Assembly: GCA_964505535.1 (NCBI GenBank)
Contig: CAZDIU010000335.1
Location: forward strand, 1 to 5,342
Reading direction: 5' to 3'
Length of the DNA stretch: 5,342 bases
From: JAABRU01 sp964505535
Lineage (GTDB): Bacteria > Desulfobacterota > Desulfobacteria > Desulfobacterales > Desulfococcaceae
A model generated the notes under the pieces. That model was not told the origin of the DNA. It worked only from the letters and a program-made list of their open reading frames with translations, and did not search any database. Below are positions 1-5,338 of the stretch, piece after piece. The position numbers were made by a program, and so were the translations under genes. Numbering within the stretch: position 1 is the stretch's first letter; each line of letters opens with the position of its first letter.

Positions 1-39
1 CCGGACAGCATTTTTTTCCGCCTGTCTGTTCCTGCAGAA

Positions 40-95
40 ATACATGGGAAGGAAGTCGGCATTCCTAAAGCGAATTCCGATTCTTTCCCATGTAT
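40..95. repeat. Long imperfect inverted repeat (foldback) in the frr leader
   Basis: Positions 40-50 (ATACATGGGAA) are the exact reverse complement of 85-95 (TTCCCATGTAT). Pairing continues inward: a G51-T84 wobble, 52-54 with 81-83, a bulged G55, 56-59 with 77-80, a C60/T76 mismatch, and 61-64 with 72-75, around a seven-base loop (65-71). This gives 23 pairs, one of them a wobble. No T-tract follows the 3' arm (CCGCGGG comes next), so it does not look like a normal intrinsic terminator for the gene upstream. It could be an RNA structure in the frr leader, a processing site, or a small foldback repeat. The pairing is read directly from the sequence; the role is unknown. Confidence 0.7.
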
Positions 96-98
96 CCG

Positions 99-123
99 CG
101 GGACATGCTCCATGCCTGTCCCG
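99..123. repeat. Short GC-rich hairpin next to the frr leader foldback
   Basis: CGGGACA at 99-105 pairs perfectly with TGTCCCG at 117-123 (7 bp). Two further G-C pairs (107 with 115, 108 with 114) are possible after a T/C mismatch. It lies only three bases after the longer foldback at 40-95 and 35 bases before the frr start codon. No run of T follows. The two hairpins together make most of the frr leader foldable as RNA. Function unknown. Confidence 0.55.
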
Positions 124-158
124 AATTGACATGAACATTAAGATCAAGGTGATTGCAT

Positions 159-716
159 ATGATTAAGACTACCTATCAGGAAACCAAAGATCGGATGGAG
201 AAATCCATCTCGGCTCTGGAAAAAGAACTCAAACGCGTCAGAACAGGCCGCGCCTCCCTGTCGCTTCTGGACGGTGTGAAAGTGGATTACTACGGGACTC
301 CCACGCCCCTCAACCAGATGGCCTCGCTCGCTGTTCCCGAAAGCAGACAGATTACCATTCAGCCCTGGGATGTTTCTGTCATCAGGGATATTGAAAAAGC
401 CATACTGAAAACCAGTCTCGGACTGACGCCCACCAATGACGGCAAACTGATCCGCATCACGATTCCGCCCCTTACGGAAGATCGGCGCAAAGAACTGGTG
501 AAGACAGTCAGCAAAATGGCTGAAGACTGCAAAGTGGCTGTCCGCAATATCCGCCGGGATACCAATGAACTGCTCAAGGGATTCAAAAAGGACGGTGACA
601 TTTCCGAGGACGAGGCTTTCAAAGCCCAGGATGAAGTCCAGAAGATCACGGATGATTATATCAACCGGATCAGCGAAATCGCCAGAAGCAAAGAGAAGGA
701 AATCCTTGAAATCTGA
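159..716 (+). CDS. frr: Ribosome recycling factor
   Basis: Ribosome recycling factor (RRF) acts in the cytoplasm with EF-G to split the post-termination ribosome complex so that subunits can be reused. The product is 185 residues, the same length as E. coli RRF. Family landmarks are RTGRASLSLLDG at 28-39, followed by the beta-rich domain II (about 31-104, including YYGTPTPLNQMASLAVPE), then LTEDRRKELVK at 105-115 and VRNIRRD at 128-134 in the long helices of domain I. Arg132 falls where the functionally important Arg132 of E. coli lies. The ATG at 159 is chosen because AAGGTGA (146-152) lies six bases upstream; an in-frame TTG at 153 would abut this site and add only two residues. pyrH often precedes frr but is not in the window. 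The last codons overlap uppS. Confidence 0.97.
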   Translation: MIKTTYQETKDRMEKSISALEKELKRVRTGRASLSLLDGVKVDYYGTPTPLNQMASLAVPESRQITIQPWDVSVIRDIEKAILKTSLGLTPTNDGKLIRITIPPLTEDRRKELVKTVSKMAEDCKVAVRNIRRDTNELLKGFKKDGDISEDEAFKAQDEVQKITDDYINRISEIARSKEKEILEI

Positions 717-1446
717 TGCCGCAGCGGCTGCCGGTCTTGATCCGGCCAGACTTCCCGATCACCTTGCCATCATCATGGACGGAAACGGCCGATGGGCCAA
801 AAAACGGCTCATGAACCGGGTCAAAGGCCATGAGAGGGGCGCGAATGTGGTAAGAGAGATTGTCCGTGCGGCCAGAGAACTGGGGATCGGTGTGCTGACC
901 CTGTATGCCTTTTCCACAGAAAACTGGCAGCGTCCCAAAACCGAAGTTGCAGCCCTGATGTCCATCCTGAAAAAATTCCTCCGCTCCGAGCAGCAGGATA
1001 TGGTGGAAAACAATATCCGCTTCCATGTCATCGGACAGGCCGGGCGTCTGCCCGAAGATGTGCAGAAACAGATTGAACAGACCAAAGCCCTGACACGCGG
1101 CAGCACCGGCATGATCCTGAATCTGGCCCTCAGTTACGGCAGCCGGGACGAAATTGTCCGGATGGTGCGCCAGATTGCCAGCGAGGTCAGGGATGGAAGG
1201 TTTGCTGCGGATGAGATCAGCCAGGAAACGGTTTCGGATTATCTGTACACCAAAGGAATGCCTGATCCGGATCTGCTCATCCGCACGAGCGGGGAAATGC
1301 GCATCAGCAATTTTCTGTTATGGCAGATCGCATATGCGGAAATCTTTGTGACCGACACCCTGTGGCCGGATTTCACCAAAGAGGAACTGATTGAAATCCT
1401 GAAAAATTTTCAGGGCCGCGAACGCAGATTCGGCAAAGTGCTGTAG
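706..1446 (+). CDS. uppS: Isoprenyl transferase (undecaprenyl diphosphate synthase), TTG start
   Basis: A cis-prenyltransferase that adds isopentenyl diphosphate units to farnesyl diphosphate, making the C55 lipid carrier precursor used for peptidoglycan and other surface glycans. From the TTG at 706 the protein has 246 residues, normal for the family. Landmarks are IIMDGNGRWAKKR (22-34) with the Mg/diphosphate-binding Asp25, GHERG (41-45), LYAFSTENW (66-74), NLALSYGSRDEIV (139-151) and DLLIRTSGEMRISNFLLWQ (189-207). The TTG is chosen because AAGGA at 696-700 lies five bases upstream. The first in-frame ATG after it (775) falls inside the active-site motif and is too late, while codons further upstream translate the frr frame into a non-homologous basic tail. 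It overlaps frr by 11 bases, so its translation is probably coupled to frr. Residues 5-9 are a five-alanine run that is probably unimportant. Confidence 0.95.
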   Translation: MKSDAAAAAGLDPARLPDHLAIIMDGNGRWAKKRLMNRVKGHERGANVVREIVRAARELGIGVLTLYAFSTENWQRPKTEVAALMSILKKFLRSEQQDMVENNIRFHVIGQAGRLPEDVQKQIEQTKALTRGSTGMILNLALSYGSRDEIVRMVRQIASEVRDGRFAADEISQETVSDYLYTKGMPDPDLLIRTSGEMRISNFLLWQIAYAEIFVTDTLWPDFTKEELIEILKNFQGRERRFGKVL

Positions 1447-1490
1447 CATGGCCTGCGGAAAGGTCTGTGAGAAATTTCCATTGTCTCTGA

Positions 1491-1523
1491 AGCCGGGTTT
1501 TTCTCCAAAAACCCGGTTTTTTT
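1491..1523 (+). terminator. Strong intrinsic terminator after uppS
   Basis: CCGGGTTTTT (1493-1502) and AAAAACCCGG (1507-1516) form a perfect 10-bp stem with a CTCC loop. Seven Ts (1517-1523) follow at once. A matching A-rich side would also allow some termination from the opposite strand, but no - strand gene is seen nearby. It lies 44 bases after the uppS stop and separates frr-uppS from cdsA, which normally share an operon. Confidence 0.92.
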
Positions 1524-1698
1524 ATCCCATATTTCTGCAAAATGTCAGGCAATCCGCTGTCCCAGAACCGTTGATCTGCCTGTTTTTAACCGCAGAGTCA
1601 CGCAGCGTTTTCCGCAGATTCAAACAGAGTTTTTTCTGTGGGAAATTCAGAGGCAAAAAAATCAACCGTTTTGACCCACTGCCCTGCTTTTAAAACAT
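1524..1698. other. Non-coding spacer between uppS and cdsA with CGCAG repeats
   Basis: I see no convincing gene here. The stretch holds AACCGCAGAGTCACGCAGCG (1588-1607), resembling the AACCGCAGAG-type intergenic repeats I recall from several bacterial genomes. CGCAG recurs at 1591, 1601 and 1613, spaced 10 and 12 bases. A weak terminator-like structure is also present: CAGGCAATC (1546-1554) can pair with GATCTGCCTG (1573-1582, one bulge), followed by TTTTT (1583-1587), but its 18-base loop makes it poor. A small hairpin, ACAGA/TCTGT (1624-1628 and 1635-1639), lies further on. The cdsA promoter must lie here if the upstream terminator is efficient, but I found no good -35/-10 pair. Confidence 0.5.
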
Positions 1699-1710
1699 GA
1701 GGAAAAAATT

Positions 1711-2523
1711 ATGTATGCACAACGATGGATTACCGGACTGACTGCCCTTCCCTTTCTGATTTTTCTTGTATACAAAGGCGGATTTGTGTTCGCCGTGTTT
1801 GTGGCTGCTGTGGGCATTCTCAGTCTGGGAGAATACTTCCGCATCATGGCAAAGGGGCAGATGAGCGGTCTGCTGTCTTTCATTCCGCTTTTGAGCATGA
1901 TAAGCGGCACACTCACCCTGCTGGCAGCCAGCAGATTCACCACGGATATCATTCTCTGCATTGCCGGTGTTCATGTGATTGTCTGTGCGCTGTATTCCGT
2001 CACGCATTTCAAAAACGACCCTGCTGTTCTGGAAAAGGTGGCCCAGGGGATTCAGGCTTTTGTCTATATTCCAATATTTCTTTCCTTTGCCATCCTCATC
2101 CGGAACGGAACTGACGGGATGCTCTGGTTTTTCCTGCTGCTGGCAATCATTTTTGCCGGAGACATCGGAGCATTGTATGCCGGAACGTATTTCGGAAAGC
2201 ACAAACTCTGCCCCTCGGTCAGTCCCGGAAAAACTGTGGAAGGTTCTCTGGGCGGATTGGCTGCAAACGTGCTGATCGGGTCCATCATCAAAATGATTTT
2301 TCTCTCCCGCATGCCGTGGACTCAAAGCATTGTTTTTTTTCTCTGCATTGGCATTGCCGGACAGACAGGGGATCTGTTTGAATCCCAGTTCAAACGGGCC
2401 GCAGGCGTGAAGGATTCCGGAGGCATTCTTCCGGGACACGGCGGCATTCTGGATCGCATTGACGCGCTGCTTTTCGCTCTTCCCCTTGCGTATTTTTTCA
2501 AAAAATATATTTTATGGGTTTGA
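1711..2523 (+). CDS. cdsA: Phosphatidate cytidylyltransferase (CDP-diacylglycerol synthase)
   Basis: An inner-membrane enzyme that makes CDP-diacylglycerol from CTP and phosphatidic acid, the precursor of all the usual phospholipid head-group branches. The product is 270 residues and mostly hydrophobic, with membrane segments near 7-36, 55-72, 79-97, 115-131, 137-156, 183-198, 205-220 and 250-264. The CTP transferase signature is complete at 225-251: Ser225, Lys228-Arg229, Lys234-Asp235, PGHGG (241-245), Asp248-Arg249 and Asp251. Other conserved parts are GDIGALYAGTYFG (150-162), SPGKTVEG (171-178) and GQTGDLFES (217-225) with Asp221 as likely metal ligand. GAGGA at 1699-1703 lies seven bases before the ATG. 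dxr and rseP, the usual downstream neighbours in many proteobacteria, are absent. Confidence 0.96.
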   Translation: MYAQRWITGLTALPFLIFLVYKGGFVFAVFVAAVGILSLGEYFRIMAKGQMSGLLSFIPLLSMISGTLTLLAASRFTTDIILCIAGVHVIVCALYSVTHFKNDPAVLEKVAQGIQAFVYIPIFLSFAILIRNGTDGMLWFFLLLAIIFAGDIGALYAGTYFGKHKLCPSVSPGKTVEGSLGGLAANVLIGSIIKMIFLSRMPWTQSIVFFLCIGIAGQTGDLFESQFKRAAGVKDSGGILPGHGGILDRIDALLFALPLAYFFKKYILWV

Positions 2524-2550
2524 CAGTCTCGGCTGAACGAAAGGTATGCT
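2520..2550 (+). promoter_or_regulatory. Possible sigma-70-type promoter over the cdsA stop codon
   Basis: A perfect -35 hexamer TTGACA (2520-2525) overlaps the last base of cdsA's final sense codon and its TGA stop. TATGCT (2545-2550) matches four of six bases of the -10 consensus, but the 19-base spacer is longer than ideal. If real, transcription would begin near 2557, about 50 bases before the start of the secreted-protein gene, and would separate it and thyX-cbiK from cdsA. This is inferred from sequence only. Confidence 0.35.
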
Positions 2551-2607
2551 GTTTTTTCTGAAAAATTGTCCCGGTATCCCACAAAAGAATCTGCAGGGAG
2601 GTCAGAA

Positions 2608-2994
2608 ATGGAAAATAAGGCTCTGAAAATTATCCTTTTCAGTTGGGTGTGCCTGTGCGGGTTGTGCCTGTTGCCCATGCAGGTATCCGCGGGAAAAATC
2701 ACCATGGAACAGTTTGAGGTGGATGGGTATGAAATTGACGTGTCCGCGCAGCAGAAAGACGGAGCCATCATGATTCGCGGCAGGATCAGTTACGGGCCGA
2801 TCTGCAGCACGCTGAGAATCACCTTTTCTCTGGAAAATGAAAACGGACAGAAAAAGAAAATCAGCGAAACCGTCAAAGATGCAGGCGGTGCAGGTTCCCG
2901 CACCATCCGTGCAGAGAAAGAACTTTCAAAAAAGGAAGCAGGCAGGGATATGACCTGGGAAATCACCGGCGTTACGGTAAGCTGCAGCAAATAA
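2608..2994 (+). CDS. Small secreted protein of unknown function (signal peptide, beta-rich)
   Basis: I do not recognise a family. The ATG at 2608 is chosen because AGGGAGGT (2595-2602) ends five bases upstream; an in-frame ATG at 2566 would add 14 polar residues before the signal peptide and has no ribosome site I can see. The 128-residue product begins with a typical signal peptide: Lys4 and Lys7, a hydrophobic core at about 8-22, and a likely cut after VSA (residue 28). The three cysteines in the core (15, 17, 20) do not fit a lipobox, so signal peptidase I export to the periplasm or outside is more likely than a lipoprotein. The mature part of about 100 residues alternates hydrophobic and polar residues and has exactly two cysteines (66 and 126) that could form a disulfide. 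Its pattern (ENENGQ turn, then ETVKDAGGAGS) loosely recalls small immunoglobulin-like beta sandwiches such as FxLYD; this is a guess. Confidence 0.8.
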   Translation: MENKALKIILFSWVCLCGLCLLPMQVSAGKITMEQFEVDGYEIDVSAQQKDGAIMIRGRISYGPICSTLRITFSLENENGQKKKISETVKDAGGAGSRTIRAEKELSKKEAGRDMTWEITGVTVSCSK

Positions 2995-3013
2995 CTTCTG
3001 AAGGAGACACAGA

Positions 3014-3694
3014 ATGAAAATCATTCCCCCTTCCCATGAGATTCTGTTCATGCCGGATGGCGAAACCATGCTGAAGAACATTGAGCTTGCAGGCCGCACC
3101 TGCTACAAAAGTGAGGACCGGATCACAGGGGATTCTGCTGCGGGTTTTGTAAAAGGCATCATCAAATCCGGGCACCACAGTGTGATTGAGCATATGAACA
3201 TCACGGTGCGTTTTGTCTGTGACCGGGGAATAAGCCATGAAATTGTAAGACACAGACTCGCTGCCTATTCCCAGGAATCCACCCGTTACGCCAATTATGC
3301 AAAAGAGAAATTCGGAAATGAGATCACGGTCATCCGGCCTTTTTTCTGGGCTGAGGATTCACAGGCTTATGCAGACTGGAAATCCGCAATGGCCTATGCG
3401 GAAAAAATCTATCTGAAACTCATACAGGACGGAGCCAGGCCCCAGGAGGCCCGGAGTGTTTTGCCCAACAGCCTGAAGACAGAAATTGTCATGACCGCGA
3501 ATCTGCGGGAATGGCGGCATGTCCTGAACCTGAGATGCTCGAAACCAGCGCATCCCCAGATACGGGAAATCATGCTGCCCCTGCTTGCGGAGTTTCATTC
3601 CAAAATCCCTGCGGTGTTTGATGATCTGTCTGAAAAATACGAAGCGGATATTTCTGCATTCAGCGCAAAGGGGGCAGACAGAGAATCCGAATGA
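3014..3694 (+). CDS. thyX: FAD-dependent thymidylate synthase
   Basis: ThyX makes dTMP from dUMP in the cytoplasm using methylenetetrahydrofolate as carbon source and reduced FAD as hydride donor, leaving tetrahydrofolate. It is unrelated to the classical ThyA. The 226-residue length is normal. The RHRX7S signature is at 79-89 (RHRLAAYSQES) and continues TRYANY, in the common variant with YSQES. Other conserved blocks are HHSVIEHMNITVRF (54-67), around the flavin-binding His and Glu, and SVLPNSLKTE followed by REWRHVLNLRCS and AHPQIREI in the C-terminal third, the nucleotide-binding side. AAGGAG (3001-3006) lies seven bases before the ATG. The gene follows the secreted-protein gene by 19 bases and overlaps cbiK by four, so it is probably cotranscribed with both. 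Confidence 0.97.
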   Translation: MKIIPPSHEILFMPDGETMLKNIELAGRTCYKSEDRITGDSAAGFVKGIIKSGHHSVIEHMNITVRFVCDRGISHEIVRHRLAAYSQESTRYANYAKEKFGNEITVIRPFFWAEDSQAYADWKSAMAYAEKIYLKLIQDGARPQEARSVLPNSLKTEIVMTANLREWRHVLNLRCSKPAHPQIREIMLPLLAEFHSKIPAVFDDLSEKYEADISAFSAKGADRESE

Positions 3695-4479
3695 AAATCC
3701 CCATTGTGATGGCCGCGTTCGGAACAGCCACAAAGGCCATGAACACTTATGCTTTCATCAATTCTGTCTGCAAAGAGCGCTTTCCGGAGCACCCGCTTTT
3801 CTGGGCCTTTTCCTCCCGAATGGTCAAAGACTGGTCACGGCAGAGGTATAACAGCAATATGCAGCATCCCCATCAGGTGCTGGAAAAACTGCACAGGGAA
3901 GGCCATCAATGGGCTGTGGTCCAGTCCCTGCATCTCATGTGCGGCCATGAATTCTACCGGCTGATCGAGGAAGTCAGATCCTGCAGCATACGGACATCTC
4001 TGGGACTTCCCCTGCTCACCAGTCCTGATGATTATCTGACCGCGGTGAATATCCTCAAACAATCCTTTTCCGGAGCAGAGGATGAGGCCGTGGTTCTGGT
4101 GGGACACGGAACCGATCATCCCAGTTGGTGCGCGTATGTGGCGCTTGACCATGTTTTCCGGGAAAACACGGATGCAGGTTTCTATGTGGGCGTGGTGGAA
4201 AAAAACGGGTATCCGTCCAGAGAATCCGTCATCCGCAGCATAAAAAAGGCCGGATACACAAAGGTGCGGATGATTCCCTTCATGCTGGTGGCCGGAATGC
4301 ACTTCAAAGAGGATTTGACAGGAAATCAGGATTCATGGCAGTCCTGCTTTGAGAAAGAGGGCATTCTGGTAAAGGTGGAAACGCAGGGCCTGGGCTTTCA
4401 CAGGGAAATCGTGGAGATGTATTGCAGACACATTGAAAATGCACTGGATGTGATTCCCCTGAACAAACCTGAACACTGA
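3691..4479 (+). CDS. cbiK: Sirohydrochlorin cobaltochelatase, CbiK type
   Basis: CbiK-family class II chelatases insert Co2+ into sirohydrochlorin in the anaerobic cobalamin pathway; some in sulfate reducers may also supply iron for siroheme. The 262-residue product lines up with Salmonella CbiK: AAFGTATKAM near the start, LFWAFSSRMV (36-45), VVQSLHLMCGHEF (76-88), VLVGHGTDHP (135-144), GVVEKNGYPS (167-176) and PFMLVAGMHFKED (196-208). The three metal ligands of the family appear to be present as His139, Glu170 and His204. No signal peptide is visible, so this is a cytoplasmic form, unlike the exported CbiK paralogue known from Desulfovibrio vulgaris. The ATG shares ATGA with the thyX stop and lacks a strong ribosome site (only AGAGAA at 3680-3685), pointing to translational coupling. 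Metal specificity cannot be read from sequence. Confidence 0.92.
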   Translation: MKIPIVMAAFGTATKAMNTYAFINSVCKERFPEHPLFWAFSSRMVKDWSRQRYNSNMQHPHQVLEKLHREGHQWAVVQSLHLMCGHEFYRLIEEVRSCSIRTSLGLPLLTSPDDYLTAVNILKQSFSGAEDEAVVLVGHGTDHPSWCAYVALDHVFRENTDAGFYVGVVEKNGYPSRESVIRSIKKAGYTKVRMIPFMLVAGMHFKEDLTGNQDSWQSCFEKEGILVKVETQGLGFHREIVEMYCRHIENALDVIPLNKPEH

Positions 4480-4515
4480 TAACGCTGAATCCCTGACAAC
4501 AGAAAGGTTTTTCCT

Positions 4516-5061
4516 GTGACAATGCAAAATGAGATGAACGAAAATGAACAGCGGTTTCTGATCCAGCTCTGTCAGCGTACAAAAGGCAATCTCTCTGCAC
4601 AGGTTTCCATGTATGAGATTGGCGCAGAACTGGGAATGAACCGGGAGCAGTCTTCCCGTGCAACCGAGGCGCTGATGTCTTTCGGTTTTGCTGAAATCCG
4701 AACCCTTTCCGGCGGAATCGGCATCAGCGGAGACGGTGTGAAAGAGGCGGAAAAACATGTAAGTGTTTCAGGCAGCGGGACAGCACCGAAGCTGGGGAAC
4801 AAAACGGTTGTTGAGGAAAGCGGCAGGGAAGCAGTGAACACCGTGCTGACAAATCTCAAGGCAATGGTTCCGGAAATGGGGCTGGCGTTTGAACTTCTGG
4901 AGGAACTGATGGCTGATATGAAAACGGTTGACGCACAGATGCGATCCCCGCATCCCAAAACAGCCATTGTGAGGGAATGCTTTGTTTCCCTTGCCAATCT
5001 GCTGGAAAAAGCAAAGAAAATTCAGGAACACAAAATGGTCAAAGACTTTCTGGCCGATTAA
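4516..5061 (+). CDS. Winged-helix DNA-binding-like protein with helical C-terminal domain, unknown function
   Basis: I do not recognise a named family. GTG at 4516 is the preferred start because AGAAAGG (4501-4507) lies eight bases upstream; the ATG at 4522 is an alternative that loses two residues. The 181-residue product has no signal peptide or membrane segment. Residues 8-80 look like a winged helix: helix EQRFLIQLCQR, helix MYEIGAELG (32-40), a likely recognition helix from NREQSSRATEALMSFGF (42-58), and a wing ending IGISGDGVKEAE (68-79), like the closing 'LT.eG...AE' of many winged-helix proteins. A Gly/Ser linker (about 81-97) leads to a helical region (99-178). It contains QMRSPHPKTAIVRECFVSLANLLEKA (141-166), which resembles a SPxPK...E...SL..LE motif I recall from the ends of several uncharacterised bacterial proteins. 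It starts 36 bases after cbiK and could be cotranscribed. Confidence 0.8.
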   Translation: MTMQNEMNENEQRFLIQLCQRTKGNLSAQVSMYEIGAELGMNREQSSRATEALMSFGFAEIRTLSGGIGISGDGVKEAEKHVSVSGSGTAPKLGNKTVVEESGREAVNTVLTNLKAMVPEMGLAFELLEELMADMKTVDAQMRSPHPKTAIVRECFVSLANLLEKAKKIQEHKMVKDFLAD

Positions 5062-5081
5062 TTCTCTCCTCTGCCATCCCC

Positions 5082-5127
5082 ACAGGCAGATTCTCCCCTT
5101 TGCCTCTTCCTGTCTGTTTTTTCTTTT
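5082..5127 (+). terminator. Weak intrinsic terminator candidate after the winged-helix gene
   Basis: ACAGGCAGA (5082-5090) pairs with TCTTCCTGT (5105-5113) over eight of nine positions (one C/T mismatch) around a 14-base loop. After three bases comes TTTTTTCTTTT (5117-5127). An overlapping alternative hairpin, TCTGCC/GGCAGA (5070-5075 and 5085-5090), uses part of the same arm. The poor stem and wide loop keep confidence moderate; the palindrome further downstream may be the main terminator. Confidence 0.45.
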
Positions 5128-5171
5128 CTTTCTGATTGTAATAATTTAATATATGTACCCAACCGGAAAAG

Positions 5172-5239
5172 TTTTCAGGTAAAAAAAACCGGATTTTTCC
5201 GGAAAAATCCGGTTTTTCAGAAAACTTTGTACCTGAAAA
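5172..5239. repeat. Nested inverted repeat with 34-bp perfect palindrome; probable bidirectional terminator
   Basis: Positions 5184-5200 (AAAAACCGGATTTTTCC) and 5201-5217 are exact reverse complements with no spacer, giving a 34-bp perfect palindrome. Folded as RNA it would form a 15-bp stem closed by CCGG, ending in five Ts on either strand, which suits a bidirectional intrinsic terminator. Outside it, TTTTCAGGTA (5172-5181) pairs with TACCTGAAAA (5230-5239). The overlapping AAAGTTTTC (5168-5176) can instead pair with GAAAACTTT (5220-5228), so two outer pairings exclude one another. The spacer inside the arms is asymmetric (2 bases left, 12 right). Confidence 0.75.
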
Positions 5240-5254
5240 TGGTTCTTCAGGGAT

Positions 5255-5338
5255 TTTTGCGGAAATTTTTTCCGGATGCCTGCTTTTGCAGGCATGACGT
5301 CATTCCGGCGAAAGCCGGAATCCGGTGTTTCCGCAAAA
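5255..5338. repeat. Composite REP/MITE-like foldback element with two internal hairpins
   Basis: The ends TTTTGCGGAAA (5255-5265) and TTTCCGCAAAA (5328-5338) are exact 11-bp inverted repeats. Inside, CCGG (5272-5275) can pair with CCGG (5322-5325). Within that lie two hairpins: ATGCCTGC/GCAGGCAT (5276-5283 and 5288-5295, TTTT loop) and ATTCCGGC/GCCGGAAT (5302-5309 and 5314-5321, GAAA loop), joined by GACGTC. The second hairpin matches the CATTCC..GCGAAAGC..GGAAT type of dispersed intergenic repeat that I recall as common in proteobacterial genomes. The nested layout suggests a complete 84-bp non-autonomous mobile or REP-type unit. No transposase or obvious target duplication is visible, and the window ends four bases after it. 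Confidence 0.7.

Noticed and set aside
1..30. T-run at 11-17 as the tail of an upstream terminator
   Set aside because: The required 5' stem would lie outside the window, and the only local pairing (GACAG with CTGTC) encloses the T-run, so it cannot be judged.
126..154. TTGACA at 126-131 as a -35 for frr
   Set aside because: A -10 at normal spacing would fall on the ribosome site and start codon, and no TATAAT-like hexamer is present there.
1448..1693. An 81-codon open frame starting one base after the uppS stop
   Set aside because: It runs straight through the strong terminator at 1491-1523, has no ribosome site, and its translation is low-complexity and unlike a known protein.
1671..1696. 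TTGACC plus TAAAAC as a cdsA promoter
   Set aside because: The spacer is only 14 bases and the -10 is poor.
1690..2439. A 249-codon frame on the - strand opposite cdsA
   Set aside because: It is the antisense shadow of a gene with a complete CDP-diglyceride synthase signature; its translation is polar, His/Gln/Lys-rich and family-less, and it has no ribosome site.
3691..4479. CbiK as an exported heme- or metal-handling paralogue
   Set aside because: The N terminus (MKIPIVMAAFGT) begins directly with the first strand of the fold and has no signal peptide.
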